Source of the DNA: Lachnospiraceae bacterium
GTDB lineage: Bacteria; Bacillota; Clostridia; Lachnospirales; Lachnospiraceae
Direction of reading: 5' to 3'
Assembly: GCA_017427775.1 (NCBI GenBank)
Contig: JAFRSD010000045.1
Coordinates: forward strand, 1 to 38,744
Length of the DNA: 38,744 nt
In this document: positions 1-8,931 of the stretch, piece by piece
How positions within the stretch are numbered: the first letter of the stretch is position 1
Layout of the letters: each line of letters opens with the position of its first letter
Notes under the pieces: model-generated
Told to the model about the DNA's origin: nothing
Seen by the model: the letters and a program-made list of their open reading frames with translations, nothing else
The model's database searches: none
Program-made: the position numbers and the translations under genes

Positions 1-1
1 G

Positions 2-88
2 GCAAAGATGCTGGATAGAATGGGACTGTTGGATGGCCCGGATGGACCTTTTAAGCTGAAAAGACAGCAAAAAACTCTTATGGCATAA
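2..88 (+). CDS. C-terminal end of an unidentified protein
   Basis: The reading frame enters from outside the window and ends with TAA at 86-88, leaving 28 visible residues (...KMLDRMGLLDGPDGPFKLK...). The fragment is hydrophilic and lysine-rich at its end, with no membrane segment or motif I recognise. Two hairpins follow directly, which fits a real gene end. It is the only non-island gene on the plus strand and converges with the envelope operon at 188-4731. The family cannot be named from this fragment. Confidence 0.55.
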   Translation, partial: AKMLDRMGLLDGPDGPFKLKRQQKTLMA

Positions 89-94
89 AAAGAT

Positions 95-125
95 ACGCGG
101 TTTTGGATGTTTTCCAAAACCGCGT
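95..125. terminator. Bidirectional intrinsic terminator
   Basis: A perfect 13-bp stem (95-107 with 113-125, ACGCGGTTTTGGA and its complement) closes a 5-base loop. On the minus strand it is followed by a T-rich stretch (ATCTTTTTA), and on the plus strand by TTTGTCTTC. It lies between the ends of two converging genes and probably serves both. Confidence 0.75.
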
Positions 126-139
126 TTGTCTTCAGTCTG

Positions 140-165
140 AGCAGAAGCCGTTCGCTTCTGCTTTT
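140..165 (+). terminator. Second terminator of the left-edge gene
   Basis: The stem AGCAGAAGC (140-148) pairs with GCTTCTGCT (154-162) around a 5-base loop and runs into TTTTATT on the plus strand. The minus strand has no T-run, so this acts for the plus-strand gene. Confidence 0.6.
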
Positions 166-187
166 ATTATGCCTTTCAGCCTACCGT

Positions 188-1804
188 TTAGTTGCTCTCT
201 TCGATGTAACCCTTCTCCTCCGCGATCACCCAGTGCGGATCGATCACGTCGTTGTCCGTATCGTCGATAAATACGAAGAAGAAGATACTGTTGATACCGT
301 CGGTCACCTTGCCGCCGGTCTTATTGAGGATCATGTTTCTCGTAAACTTAATGTGGACGGAATAGCATACATCGCTGTATTCCGTGTAGTCCGTTACCGC
401 AAGATCCGTGTACTTCGGAGAGTCGAAATGGTGGTCACTGATAAATGTGATATCCTCACTCGTCGCGTAACGGGCCGCTTCCTGATAAAGGAACGAGTCT
501 TTCGCGAGACGCTTGCGCATCTTGCTGAGTCCGTACTGTGCTCCGCTCAGGTCTCTCGTCGCGAAATCGCCCCACATCTGTACGGTTTCAAGCGCGTAAT
601 CATAACGCTCCTGTGACATTTCGTCGGGATGCGTTCCGACCATCGCGTCAATCTTGATGTTTCCGTTCGCATCAGGGGTAAACTCGGTCTCTACGCCGAG
701 AGAGTCGTATATCTTGATCTCCGGCTTCTCGGCAAGCCCCGTAATCTCATAAGTTACGATGGAGGGAACCTGAACATACTTCAGGATGTTCTCGCTGAGA
801 TCGGTCTCAACCTTCTTCGGCTCGCCCTTTCGGAAATCATCGGTTACGGCGATATCATTTACCGTCACCCTATAGTTGTCCGGGACTGAGATCCGGTAGG
901 AATTGGTTGTCATGCTGAACACCGGTGTGATCGAATCAATCTCCCAGTCGCTGATCGTAAGAATTGCGAAGATGGTTTTCGGATTGACCTGCTTCAGCTG
1001 CATCACTGCAACCATATCCCCGGAAGCCGAATAGATATCGAAAACCGGATGGGTCGTGTCGTAGCTGTTCTTGTCCTTCTCGTAAGTGAACGTACCGCTC
1101 GCGCGAAGATTGTTGAGGTAAGTCGACCGGTACAGATTCTCGTCTTCAAATACGCAGGCGTGCTCCGGAAGCGTTACCATGTCAAGAACCGTTCCGTCCT
1201 TTACGCTCTTTACGAATTGGTCCATCTTACTGTCGATAACGTTCTCGTAACGGGATGCCTCATAACGGCGGAGACATTTATCGGTATAACGTAAGAATAT
1301 GAACCCGAGAATGATCAGTACGAGCGCATATGCGCCGAGACAAATGTAAAACACTTTGCGTCCGGTCTTCGCCGCGCGCGCTGCCGCCTCTTCCTTTGCA
1401 GCCCGGCGCGTTACGGGCTTCTTCGCTGACGCGGCGCCCGCTCTCGAAACCGTCTCACCGCTTCTCTGCACGGGTTTCGTCGCCGCAGGAACCTTGCGGC
1501 CGGTACGCTGTTCTTCGGTGCCCCGTGTACCGCGCTGCATTTCGGATCCTCGCGTACTGCGCTGTGCTTCCGAAATGCGGTGCGCTTCTTCAAGACGTTT
1601 TGCGCGGCCCGCTTCTCTGCGCTCCGCGATGCGGCGTCTGCGTTCCACCATCGCTCTGTACTGCTCTTCCGTCACCTCATCCTCATCGGGATCGTAATCC
1701 AGCTTCGGATTGCGGCGGAGTGCTTCATACAGTTTGCGTTCGCTTTCATCACGGAATTTCCCGACCGAAGACGGGGAAAAATCGTCTTTCTCTAAGTCTG
1801 CCAT
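188..1804 (-). CDS. Single-pass membrane protein with charged cytoplasmic N-terminus, unknown function
   Basis: This 538-residue protein has three visible parts. Residues 1-150 are highly charged and low in complexity (many Arg, Glu and Ala, including RGTRGTEEQR-type repetition) and probably cytoplasmic. One hydrophobic segment follows at about 151-172 (VFYICLGAYALVLIILGFIF). The remaining 365 or so residues look folded and extracellular, with alternating beta-like stretches. I do not recognise a catalytic motif. The start ATG has AGGAGGGG just upstream, and only 9 bases separate it from the stop of the NAGPA-domain gene. It is therefore the last gene of the PAP2-GT2-NAGPA operon, which suggests an envelope or polymer-related job; that is inference from position. 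The topology resembles proteins that anchor a cell-surface domain through a disordered cytoplasmic tail. Confidence 0.8.
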   Translation of the reverse strand: MADLEKDDFSPSSVGKFRDESERKLYEALRRNPKLDYDPDEDEVTEEQYRAMVERRRRIAERREAGRAKRLEEAHRISEAQRSTRGSEMQRGTRGTEEQRTGRKVPAATKPVQRSGETVSRAGAASAKKPVTRRAAKEEAAARAAKTGRKVFYICLGAYALVLIILGFIFLRYTDKCLRRYEASRYENVIDSKMDQFVKSVKDGTVLDMVTLPEHACVFEDENLYRSTYLNNLRASGTFTYEKDKNSYDTTHPVFDIYSASGDMVAVMQLKQVNPKTIFAILTISDWEIDSITPVFSMTTNSYRISVPDNYRVTVNDIAVTDDFRKGEPKKVETDLSENILKYVQVPSIVTYEITGLAEKPEIKIYDSLGVETEFTPDANGNIKIDAMVGTHPDEMSQERYDYALETVQMWGDFATRDLSGAQYGLSKMRKRLAKDSFLYQEAARYATSEDITFISDHHFDSPKYTDLAVTDYTEYSDVCYSVHIKFTRNMILNKTGGKVTDGINSIFFFVFIDDTDNDVIDPHWVIAEEKGYIEESN

Positions 1805-1813
1805 CTTCCCCTC

Positions 1814-2914
1814 CTACTGCTTCGGCCTTACGACATAAGCCGTAGGCAGTCTCCATGACGAATTCTGATAATAGAACGTCGTACTCGTCATTAAATATTT
1901 GCCGTCATAATACATGCTCGAGGAACTGCCGCCGTCCAGATTGGCCGCATTGACTGCTCCGAACTTCAACATCAGTCCGATCAGGTCGCTCGCCGTCGCG
2001 CCGAGATGGCCGCTTGCGCCTCGTCCGTCGGTAACAAGAAGAAGGATTGCTCCGTCCGCACGCTGTCCGATAGCGGTTCTCGGGTTGGCCCCGGACCCGG
2101 CTCCGTTCAGTTCACGGCCGACGCCGTTGATAACGAGCGGAACAAAATGGTTGTTCTTATCGGATGCTTCTTCCTGGAAGCATACCGCATCACGGATGCG
2201 TTCTTCCTTCACGTATTTCTCGACATTGGATGTGCTCCATCCGTTGATGTCCTTGATGATCAGAAGATTGTCCTCGTTCATGGCGATCATGTAAAGCCCC
2301 TTGTTGGAACCGGGGCGGTTACAGGTAATCTTTCCGTCCTGAACGACTACGCCGAGCGGATGTCCGCCTTTGTTTCCGGTGGATTCATACAGTCCGCCGT
2401 TCACGCCTCCGATGGCACCGGCACCCTTTACAACCCACTCGAGTTCCTTGCCGTACTCACCCCAGGGATACGTCGTTCCGACGCAGACCTGCGAAGGATC
2501 CTTGATGATCATCATCGTTGCAAGGAACGAGCTTCCGGCGATCTTCTCGATCCGGACACCGTTCTCATCAAATACTTCCGTCGTTTCCGTCTTCTTGGGC
2601 TCGGAATCATCCGGACCTGCTGCATTGTTCTCAATATGGATCAGGTCCTTGTTAAGCGACTCCGTATCCATGGCCTTACGGCTGTTCTTGTTCTGAATCT
2701 CTTCGATCTCCGCTTTGGAAAGAACCAGTCCCGCAACGAACTTCAGCTGGCCGCTCTCAAGAAGAGAGGATCCGAGCTCATCACGCGCCGCCTCGGAAGG
2801 TCCGTGACAGATCTTGTTTAAAACAAGATACAGAGTTCCGACAAGCAGAACAAGCGTAACGAAGACTACCAGAAAGAATCTCCCCACATACTTTAAAACT
2901 CTTTTCGCGTTCAT
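1814..2914 (-). CDS. NAGPA-domain (phosphodiester glycosidase family) membrane-anchored protein
   Basis: A 366-residue protein with an N-terminal membrane anchor (about residues 12-33, FFLVVFVTLVLLVGTLYLVL) and an extracellular part carrying the NAGPA/phosphodiester glycosidase fold. The fold is recognised from GGVNGGLYES, the RTAIGQRADGAILLLVTDGR stretch and NLDGGSSSSMYYDG near the C-terminus, the typical order of conserved blocks. The family includes enzymes that cleave sugar phosphodiesters and proteins annotated for exopolysaccharide metabolism; the bacterial substrate is usually unknown. AAAGGAGA lies six bases before the ATG. The gene is third in an operon with a lipid-phosphate phosphatase and a glycosyltransferase, which supports a role in a surface glycopolymer. 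The family is secure; the substrate is not. Confidence 0.85.
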   Translation of the reverse strand: MNAKRVLKYVGRFFLVVFVTLVLLVGTLYLVLNKICHGPSEAARDELGSSLLESGQLKFVAGLVLSKAEIEEIQNKNSRKAMDTESLNKDLIHIENNAAGPDDSEPKKTETTEVFDENGVRIEKIAGSSFLATMMIIKDPSQVCVGTTYPWGEYGKELEWVVKGAGAIGGVNGGLYESTGNKGGHPLGVVVQDGKITCNRPGSNKGLYMIAMNEDNLLIIKDINGWSTSNVEKYVKEERIRDAVCFQEEASDKNNHFVPLVINGVGRELNGAGSGANPRTAIGQRADGAILLLVTDGRGASGHLGATASDLIGLMLKFGAVNAANLDGGSSSSMYYDGKYLMTSTTFYYQNSSWRLPTAYVVRPKQ

Positions 2915-2981
2915 TACTGCTCTCCTTTATGACCTGCGGAAACCGCGCCGCCTCCGCAGACAAATACTATACAACACCTAA

Positions 2982-4040
2982 TCAGCGGAATACCCACCGC
3001 TGCTGAATCTGGTAACTGATCATGAAAAGCACCAGATCCACGATCATCTTGATGATCGACTCTAAGAAACTTGCACCGAGGTCAAGCCATCTCTCCGCGA
3101 TCAGATCCACCAGCAGGAACGATACCGTTACCTGGCATACGGCAAGGATGAAATAACGGAGAAGCGATTTCTTCACATCCGAGTCGGACCGGAACACGAT
3201 ATTCCGGTTCACCGTGTAGTTGAAGATTGCGCTCACCACACGAGCTCCGACCGTGGCAACGGCAATTCTCGCCGAGCTTTCCAGACTGTCGCCGATGCAC
3301 AGATTGAGGATGGTGAAGATCAGGAAATCCACAAGGAAGGACGCGATCGAACTTCCGATGAATTTCAGAATGATCATGTAGATGCGCATCGAATCCCGGA
3401 ACGGATGAAAATGCGACGACGCGTTGTCATCGATATATACCGTATCGATCACGACTTCGTCAAATGCGATGCCCTTCTTCTTCATGACAAGAAGCTGGTT
3501 CGTCTCGTACTCGTACCGGTCGCCGTCAATCTCAACCATGACCGGAAGATGTTTGAACGGAATGGCACGAAGTCCGGTCTGCGTATCACTGATCTTGATG
3601 CCGCATGCAAAACGGAATACCGCTTTCGTAATATTGTTGCCGGCTCTTGACTTGAACGGTACCTGGGGCTGCGAGAAATCGCGGACTCCGAGGATCACCT
3701 TGTCGGGCTGTGCCGCCATCGCGTCCACGCAGGCACGCATGTCCTTGGGCAGATGCTGCCCGTCAGCGTCGACGGTAATCACGCCGAGAATGTCCTTCCG
3801 GTTGGCCAGAACATACTCAAATGCCGTCTTCATGGCCCGGCCCTTGCCGCGGTTCACTTCATGCGTCAGAACGGTGACCTCCGGGAGCTTCGCCACTTCG
3901 TCAAAGTAGGACAGATATTCCGGAGCGCTTCCGTCATTGACCACGACAATATCGTCAAAGCCGTCGGCGATTATGTTTTTCACGGTATTCACCATCTTCT
4001 CGTCCGGATTCAGGGACGGAACGATAACCGTAACTTTCAT
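2982..4040 (-). CDS. GT2 glycosyltransferase fused to GtrA membrane domain
   Basis: The 352-residue protein starts with MKVTVIVPSLNPDEKM, a family 2 glycosyltransferase start. It has VVVNDGSAP (nucleotide-sugar binding), VTVDADGQH (the DXD-like metal site) and a dolichol-phosphate-sugar-synthase-like body up to about residue 220. From about 228 onwards it is a GtrA-type domain of four hydrophobic helices with the FNYTVNRNIVF signature. GT2 enzymes of this subgroup load sugars onto polyprenyl phosphate, and GtrA proteins are linked to moving such lipid-linked sugars; here both are in one chain. I chose the ATG at 4040 because a GGAAAG site precedes it and it leaves 7 bases to the upstream stop. 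An earlier in-frame start at 4106 would overlap the PAP2 gene. The sugar is unknown. Confidence 0.88.
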   Translation of the reverse strand: MKVTVIVPSLNPDEKMVNTVKNIIADGFDDIVVVNDGSAPEYLSYFDEVAKLPEVTVLTHEVNRGKGRAMKTAFEYVLANRKDILGVITVDADGQHLPKDMRACVDAMAAQPDKVILGVRDFSQPQVPFKSRAGNNITKAVFRFACGIKISDTQTGLRAIPFKHLPVMVEIDGDRYEYETNQLLVMKKKGIAFDEVVIDTVYIDDNASSHFHPFRDSMRIYMIILKFIGSSIASFLVDFLIFTILNLCIGDSLESSARIAVATVGARVVSAIFNYTVNRNIVFRSDSDVKKSLLRYFILAVCQVTVSFLLVDLIAERWLDLGASFLESIIKMIVDLVLFMISYQIQQRWVFR

Positions 4041-4047
4041 ACTGTGC

Positions 4048-4731
4048 TCACTTTCCTTCCTGCGAAACATCTGACGGAACGGGATCCTTAGCGGCGGACT
4101 CCGCAATCAGGGAAACGTCAGACAAAGTCGCGTCGGCGGGAACGATTTCCGCATTCTTCGGGAACCACTTGTCGGCGATTTCCGGGAACCATTTCTTAAG
4201 AACGATGCTGCCAATCACATTTGCCAGGATTCCGATCACCACGCCGCTCAAAAAGCCGCCGAGGATATCGGAAGGATAATGGATTCCGATATAGACTCTC
4301 GAAAGAGAGATCAGGACCGCCATCAGAATGAGCGGTGCCCACCAGCGTTTCTTCACGTTCGGCAGGATTGCCACGCACGAAGCGAAACTCGCTGCCGTGT
4401 GTCCCGACGGGAAGGAAGCGTCACCGGCCTTCTTTCCGATCAGTACCAGTTCTTTGATCAGTTCATACGGTCTCGTACGGCCGATCACATTCTTGAGGAT
4501 CATATTGTTTACGAGGACGGAACCCGCAAGCGCCGCCGCGGAGAAAAGACCCGCTCTTCTCGTCTTCTTAAAGCAGAGAAGCGCGACCGTCAGCAGAATC
4601 CAGAAGATACCCGCATCCCCCAGGTGCGTGATATTCGGGAAAATCTTATCCAGAAAACCGCTTCGGATATTGTCCTGTACATAGAGAAGAATATCACGGT
4701 CGGTTTCAAAGATACCGAGAAATTCTAACAT
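4048..4731 (-). CDS. PAP2-superfamily lipid phosphatase
   Basis: A 227-residue integral membrane protein with the three conserved acid-phosphatase blocks in order: KNVIGRTRP (KX6RP type), FPSGHTAASF, and SRVYIGIHYPSD with the catalytic His. Several hydrophobic helices surround them, and a hydrophilic C-terminal tail of about 45 residues follows. Relatives dephosphorylate undecaprenyl pyrophosphate, phosphatidylglycerol phosphate or similar lipids on the outer face of the membrane. It is the first gene of the envelope operon, with GGAGG five bases before its ATG and a promoter 30 to 60 bases upstream. Lying next to a polyprenyl-phosphate glycosyltransferase suggests lipid-carrier recycling, but the substrate cannot be told from sequence. 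Confidence 0.9.
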   Translation of the reverse strand: MLEFLGIFETDRDILLYVQDNIRSGFLDKIFPNITHLGDAGIFWILLTVALLCFKKTRRAGLFSAAALAGSVLVNNMILKNVIGRTRPYELIKELVLIGKKAGDASFPSGHTAASFASCVAILPNVKKRWWAPLILMAVLISLSRVYIGIHYPSDILGGFLSGVVIGILANVIGSIVLKKWFPEIADKWFPKNAEIVPADATLSDVSLIAESAAKDPVPSDVSQEGK

Positions 4732-4761
4732 AAAAGCCTCCTAAAGCCCACAATCGGTAGT

Positions 4762-4790
4762 ATTATAGCACATTTTCCCCGATATGTCAC
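4762..4790 (-). promoter_or_regulatory. Promoter of the envelope operon
   Basis: On the minus strand GTGACA (4785-4790) and a perfect TATAAT (4762-4767) are separated by 17 bases. It lies 31 bases upstream of the PAP2 start and would drive PAP2, GT2-GtrA, NAGPA and the membrane protein, whose gaps are 7, 67 and 9 bases with no terminator seen. Confidence 0.75.
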
Positions 4791-4793
4791 GAA

Positions 4794-4827
4794 AAAAAGC
4801 TTTTTGTTTGCATCCAAAAAGCTTTTT
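4794..4827 (-). terminator. Terminator after the CCA nucleotidyltransferase gene
   Basis: CAAAAAGCTTTTT (4815-4827) pairs with AAAAAGCTTTTTG (4794-4806) around an 8-base loop, followed by more T residues on the minus strand. It sits just downstream of the stop at 4882 and immediately before the envelope-operon promoter. Confidence 0.7.
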
Positions 4828-4881
4828 CTTACCCGTCTATGTTGTATGTTCCGCCCCTCAAAAGGCGTCATATCCGGAACG

Positions 4882-6264
4882 TCATTCCTTTCCCGCACGC
4901 GCCACAGCGAGCAGGTATTCCTTGGTGTTGTGCTCCGGATTCAGCAACACGTCCTCAAGCAGTTCGTTCAGGACTTCTCCGAGCTTCGGTCCTGCCGGGT
5001 ACCCGAGCGCCATCAGGTCCGCACCGTTTACGGCAAGCATCTTAAGATTCACGCATTGCCCTTCCGAAACAACCTTCTTATAGGCCTCGCGCAGCATTTC
5101 GATGCGGCGGAGACATCCGTCAAGATACTGCGGTGCCTTCGCGCCGGCATCGGCCGTGAAAACCGCAAACAGAAACGCCATTCTCTCCGTCCCGATCCGG
5201 TTCATCAGAAAGCGTACCGTCACCTCGGGCGTCTCGCCGTGTCTGCGATACAGCGTGTCATGGTAACAGATAAGCTTCGTGCAGGAATCAACCGTCTCGT
5301 TATCAAACTTCAGACGCCGCAAAACCTCCTTTGCCGTCGCGGCACCGGGTTTCGCATGTCCCTTGAAGTGCGCCTGCCCGTCCCCGTCGTACGTTTTGCA
5401 CTGCGGTTTTGCGCTGTCATGCAGCAGCATCGTATAGTTGAGCATTGCCTGCTCTTTGGAGGAAGCCTTCCGATACTCCTCCGTCTTGTGAAGCCCGTGA
5501 ATGGTTTCCACCGTGTGCCCGGCAACATCGTAGATATGGTGCACATTTTCCTGCGGCGTGTCGCACATGAGATCCCACTCCGGCAGCCAGTACGCCGTAA
5601 TTCCGAGATTGCGTGCCTCGAACAGTTCCTCCGGGTGCTGTGAGCCGAGAAGCTTGGTCAGTTCCTCACGGATCCGCTCGGCGCTTACCACCCTGAGATT
5701 GCCGGACAAAGCCTTCATCGCTTCCTTCGTTTCGGGCTCGATCGTAAAACCAAGCTGGGCGGCAAACCGAACCGCCCGGAGAATCCGGAGAGCATCCTCC
5801 GAAAAACGTTCCGTGGGATTGCCGACCGCACGGATAATGCCTGCCTGAAGGTCCTCCGTCCCGCCGAACAGATCGACCAGGCCGGTACTTTCGTTATAGG
5901 CCATCGCGTTGATCGTAAAATCGCGGCGTAACAGGTCTTCGCGCAGGTTTCTCGTAAAGGTTACCGAATCCGGATGGCGGCAGTCCTCATACCGCCCGTC
6001 AATCCGGTAAGTCGTTACCTCAAAGCCTTCCTGCCCGCGCATGACCGTCACCGTGCCGTGCTCAATGCCGGTATCGACCGTCCGCGGAAAAAGTCTTTTC
6101 ACCTCTTCGGGCAGCGCCGAAGTCGTGATGTCCCAGTCCTGCGGAACTCTCTTCAGGAGCGCATCGCGAACACACCCGCCTACGGCGTAGGCTTCAAAAC
6201 CGGCCGCTTCGAGTGTCTTAATGATCCGTTTCACATTGTCCGGCAGGATAATGGAAAATGTCAT
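4882..6264 (-). CDS. CCA tRNA nucleotidyltransferase / poly(A) polymerase family with HD domain
   Basis: A 460-residue class II nucleotidyltransferase. The N-terminal catalytic head shows AVGGCVRDALLKR, the metal-binding DWDITTSALPEE and RRDFTINAMAYNE, all hallmarks of the CCA-adding/poly(A) polymerase family. The middle shows the RNA-binding region (ERFSEDALRILRAVRFAAQL), and an HD-like domain follows (HHIYDVAGHTVETIHG, MLLHDSAKP). Such enzymes build or repair the CCA end of tRNAs in the cytoplasm; an HD domain is common in clostridial members. The start at 6264 is chosen for GGAGG just upstream and because homologues begin about 10 residues before the first motif. An upstream in-frame ATG at 6336 would run through the glgP terminator. 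The tRNA role is the usual one, though A-adding-only relatives exist. Confidence 0.92.
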   Translation of the reverse strand: MTFSIILPDNVKRIIKTLEAAGFEAYAVGGCVRDALLKRVPQDWDITTSALPEEVKRLFPRTVDTGIEHGTVTVMRGQEGFEVTTYRIDGRYEDCRHPDSVTFTRNLREDLLRRDFTINAMAYNESTGLVDLFGGTEDLQAGIIRAVGNPTERFSEDALRILRAVRFAAQLGFTIEPETKEAMKALSGNLRVVSAERIREELTKLLGSQHPEELFEARNLGITAYWLPEWDLMCDTPQENVHHIYDVAGHTVETIHGLHKTEEYRKASSKEQAMLNYTMLLHDSAKPQCKTYDGDGQAHFKGHAKPGAATAKEVLRRLKFDNETVDSCTKLICYHDTLYRRHGETPEVTVRFLMNRIGTERMAFLFAVFTADAGAKAPQYLDGCLRRIEMLREAYKKVVSEGQCVNLKMLAVNGADLMALGYPAGPKLGEVLNELLEDVLLNPEHNTKEYLLAVARAGKE

Positions 6265-6288
6265 GCCGCTCCTCCGAAAATAAAAAAT

Positions 6289-6312
6289 CCGGGGATGAAC
6301 AGGCATCCCCGG
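6289..6312 (-). terminator. Terminator of glycogen phosphorylase gene
   Basis: CCGGGGATG (minus strand 6304-6312) pairs with CATCCCCGG (6289-6297) around 6 bases and is followed on the minus strand by ATTTTTTATTTT. It starts 14 bases after the glgP stop. Confidence 0.85.
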
Positions 6313-6325
6313 TTCTTTATAAATT

Positions 6326-8776
6326 CTACAATTCAACGGTCACCTTGTCAAGGTGCCAGATGTCAGCCACATACTCCTCGATCGTACGGTCCGAACTGAA
6401 TTTGCCGGACTTCGCAACGTTCAGAATTGCCATCTCCGCCCAGCGGGCTTCATCGCGGTAAGCTGCCTCGACACGCTCCTGCGCTGCAGCGTAAGAACGG
6501 AAATCCTTCAGGATGAAGTACTGGTCCGCACGCTCTCCGCCGTTTCTCTCAAGAAGCGAGTTGTAAAGCTCGCGGAAACGGTCCGGGTCCTCGGGGCTGT
6601 AGAAGCCATTCACCATCTGCGTCATCACCGCACGGATATCCTGATCGGTGTTGTAGATTTCGCGGGGCTCGTATCCGCCGTTGTTCTCGTAGTTGATAAC
6701 CTCGTCGGAGGAAAGGCCGAAGATAAATGCGTTGTCCGCGCCGACTTCTTCCACGATCTCCACATTTGCGCCGTCCATCGTACCGATGGTTACCGCACCG
6801 TTCAGCATGAACTTCATGTTTCCGGTACCGGATGCCTCCTTACTGGCCGTCGAGATCTGCTCGGATACGTCGGCGGCTGCGAAGATCCACTCTGCGTTAC
6901 TTACACGGTAGTTCTCGATAAATACGACTTTGAGCTTTCCTTTGATGCTCTTATCGTTGTTCACAACATCCGCAACGCTGTTGATGAGCTTGATGATCGC
7001 CTTTGCCCGACGGTAGCCTGCGCTTGCCTTGGCGCCGAAGATAAACGTCCTCGGATAGAAATCCATCTCCGGATTCTCACGGAGCTTATTGTAAAGGTAC
7101 ATCACGTGCATGATGTTCAGAAGCTGGCGCTTGTACTCATGCAGACGCTTAACCTGCACGTCGAAGATCGATCTCGGATCAACCTCAATTCCGTTATGCT
7201 CCTTGATGTATGCGCAAAGGCGAAGCTTGTTCTGATACTTGATGTTCATGAACTCCTTCTGGCTCTTGCGGTCGGAAGCATAGATTGAAAGCTCGTTGAT
7301 ATGCGGCAGATTGGTGATCCACTCGTCGCCGATCTTGCCGGTTACCCAGCCTGCAAGAAGCGGGTTGCCGTGCAGCAGGAAACGACGCTGTGTGATACCG
7401 TTCGTCTTATTGTTGAATTTCTCCGGATAAATCTCATAGAAGTCGCGAAGCTGCTCCTTCTTAAGGATCTCGGTATGAAGTCTCGCTACGCCGTTTACGG
7501 AGAAGCCTGCGATGATCGCCATATTGGCCATGCGTACCTGGCCGTCCATCAGAATCGCCGTCTTCTGGATCTTCTCGTAGTTGTTCGGATAGCGTTCCTT
7601 GATCTGCTCAACGAACCGACGGTTGATCTCCTCGACAATCTGGTATACACGGGGAAGAAGTCTCGAGAAAAGCTCGATCGGCCATTTCTCCAGTGCCTCG
7701 GACATGATCGTGTGGTTCGTGTATGCGCAGCAGCGGTTTGTGATGTTCCAAGCCTCATCCCAGCTGAGGTAGTACTCGTCCATCAGGATACGCATAAGCT
7801 CCGGAACCGTTACGGTCGGATGCGTATCGTTCAGCTGGAATACAACCTTCTCGGGAAGCCCGTGAATGTCGTCATGATGCTCCATGTATTTCGCAACCGC
7901 GCGCTGGATGCTGGCGGATACGAAGAAATACTGCTGCTTTAAGCGGAGCTCCTTGCCGGCGTAGTGATTGTCATTCGGATAGAGCACTTCGCAGATCAGA
8001 CGTGCTAAGTTCTGCTGTTCTACAGCCTTATGATAATCGCCGCGGTCGAAACTCTCAAGGTTGAAGTTGTCGATTGCTTCCGCATCCCAGATACGGAGCG
8101 TGTTTACAACGTTGTTGCCGTAACCTACGATCGGCAGGTCGTAAGGAATGGCACGTACGGACTGTGCGCCTTCCTGCGTAAAATGCTCGCGGCCGTTCTC
8201 GTCTCTCGAGTAGCGAACATAACCGCCGAACTTCACTTCGCAGGCGTATTCCGGTCTCTTGATCTCAAACGGGTTGCCGTCTGCAAGCCAGTCATCCGGA
8301 CGCTCCACCTGGAAACCGTCCTTGATCTCCTGCTTGAACATTCCGTACTTATAGCGGATACCGCAGCCGTAAGCCGGATAACCGAGCGTTGCCAGAGAGT
8401 CAAGGAAGCAGGCGGCAAGACGGCCGAGACCGCCGTTTCCGAGCGCTGCATCGGGCTCCTGGTCTTCTATCGTGTCAAGGTCAAGTCCGAGCTCCTCAAG
8501 AGCCTTACGGATTTCCTTGTTCGCTTTCAGATTGATGATGATATTGCCGAGCGCGCGGCCCATCAGAAATTCCATGGAAAGATAGTATACGGTTTTCGCA
8601 TCCTGCTTCTCGAATTCCTTCTGGCTTGCTGCCCAGCGGTCCACGATATAATCCTTCACGGCAAATGCCACGGCGGAGAATATCTGCTGCTGCGACGCAT
8701 CCTCTACGGTTCTGCGGTAGAACGTTTTTAAATAGTCCTGTACGCTCTTTTTAAAGTCCTTCTTGTTAATAACCAT
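6326..8776 (-). CDS. glgP: Glycogen/starch phosphorylase (GT35)
   Basis: The 816-residue length is normal for the GT35 family. Landmarks run in order: TVYYLSMEFLMGRALGN near the N-terminus, PDAALGNGGLGRLAACFLDS, the VFQLNDTHPTVTVPELMRI block, the VKRLHEYKRQLLN stretch, and the pyridoxal-phosphate site EASGTGNMKFMLNGA with its lysine, followed by IGTMDGANVEI. The enzyme releases glucose-1-phosphate from stored or imported alpha-glucans in the cytoplasm. It is a single-gene unit with its own terminator and a probable promoter at 8834. It lies downstream of a sugar ABC transporter and sensor kinase, so a link to alpha-glucan uptake is possible but only inferred. No other glycogen gene is present here. 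Confidence 0.96.
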   Translation of the reverse strand: MVINKKDFKKSVQDYLKTFYRRTVEDASQQQIFSAVAFAVKDYIVDRWAASQKEFEKQDAKTVYYLSMEFLMGRALGNIIINLKANKEIRKALEELGLDLDTIEDQEPDAALGNGGLGRLAACFLDSLATLGYPAYGCGIRYKYGMFKQEIKDGFQVERPDDWLADGNPFEIKRPEYACEVKFGGYVRYSRDENGREHFTQEGAQSVRAIPYDLPIVGYGNNVVNTLRIWDAEAIDNFNLESFDRGDYHKAVEQQNLARLICEVLYPNDNHYAGKELRLKQQYFFVSASIQRAVAKYMEHHDDIHGLPEKVVFQLNDTHPTVTVPELMRILMDEYYLSWDEAWNITNRCCAYTNHTIMSEALEKWPIELFSRLLPRVYQIVEEINRRFVEQIKERYPNNYEKIQKTAILMDGQVRMANMAIIAGFSVNGVARLHTEILKKEQLRDFYEIYPEKFNNKTNGITQRRFLLHGNPLLAGWVTGKIGDEWITNLPHINELSIYASDRKSQKEFMNIKYQNKLRLCAYIKEHNGIEVDPRSIFDVQVKRLHEYKRQLLNIMHVMYLYNKLRENPEMDFYPRTFIFGAKASAGYRRAKAIIKLINSVADVVNNDKSIKGKLKVVFIENYRVSNAEWIFAAADVSEQISTASKEASGTGNMKFMLNGAVTIGTMDGANVEIVEEVGADNAFIFGLSSDEVINYENNGGYEPREIYNTDQDIRAVMTQMVNGFYSPEDPDRFRELYNSLLERNGGERADQYFILKDFRSYAAAQERVEAAYRDEARWAEMAILNVAKSGKFSSDRTIEEYVADIWHLDKVTVEL

Positions 8777-8833
8777 CCCAAGTGCCTCTTTTCTAAAACG
8801 GTTGGTTCCGTATTTTTGCGTAAAGTCTTTGTC

Positions 8834-8862
8834 ATTATATCACAATACAAGTGTGTAAACCA
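8834..8862 (-). promoter_or_regulatory. Probable glgP promoter
   Basis: On the minus strand a perfect TATAAT (8834-8839) lies about 58 bases upstream of the glgP start. At 17-base spacing the -35 hexamer is only TGGTTT (8857-8862), so the -35 assignment is weak. Confidence 0.45.
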
Positions 8863-8879
8863 TACAAAAATCACAAAAA

Positions 8880-8912
8880 ACCACCCCCGTTTTCGGTCAA
8901 AACGGGGATGGT
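8880..8912 (-). terminator. Terminator of sensor kinase gene
   Basis: On the minus strand ACCATCCCCGTTTT and AAAACGGGGGTGGT pair around a short loop (one mismatch) and are followed by TTTTTTGTG. It lies 20 bases after the kinase stop and before the glgP promoter. Confidence 0.85.
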
Positions 8913-8931
8913 AAAAATGACGGAATAGTTG

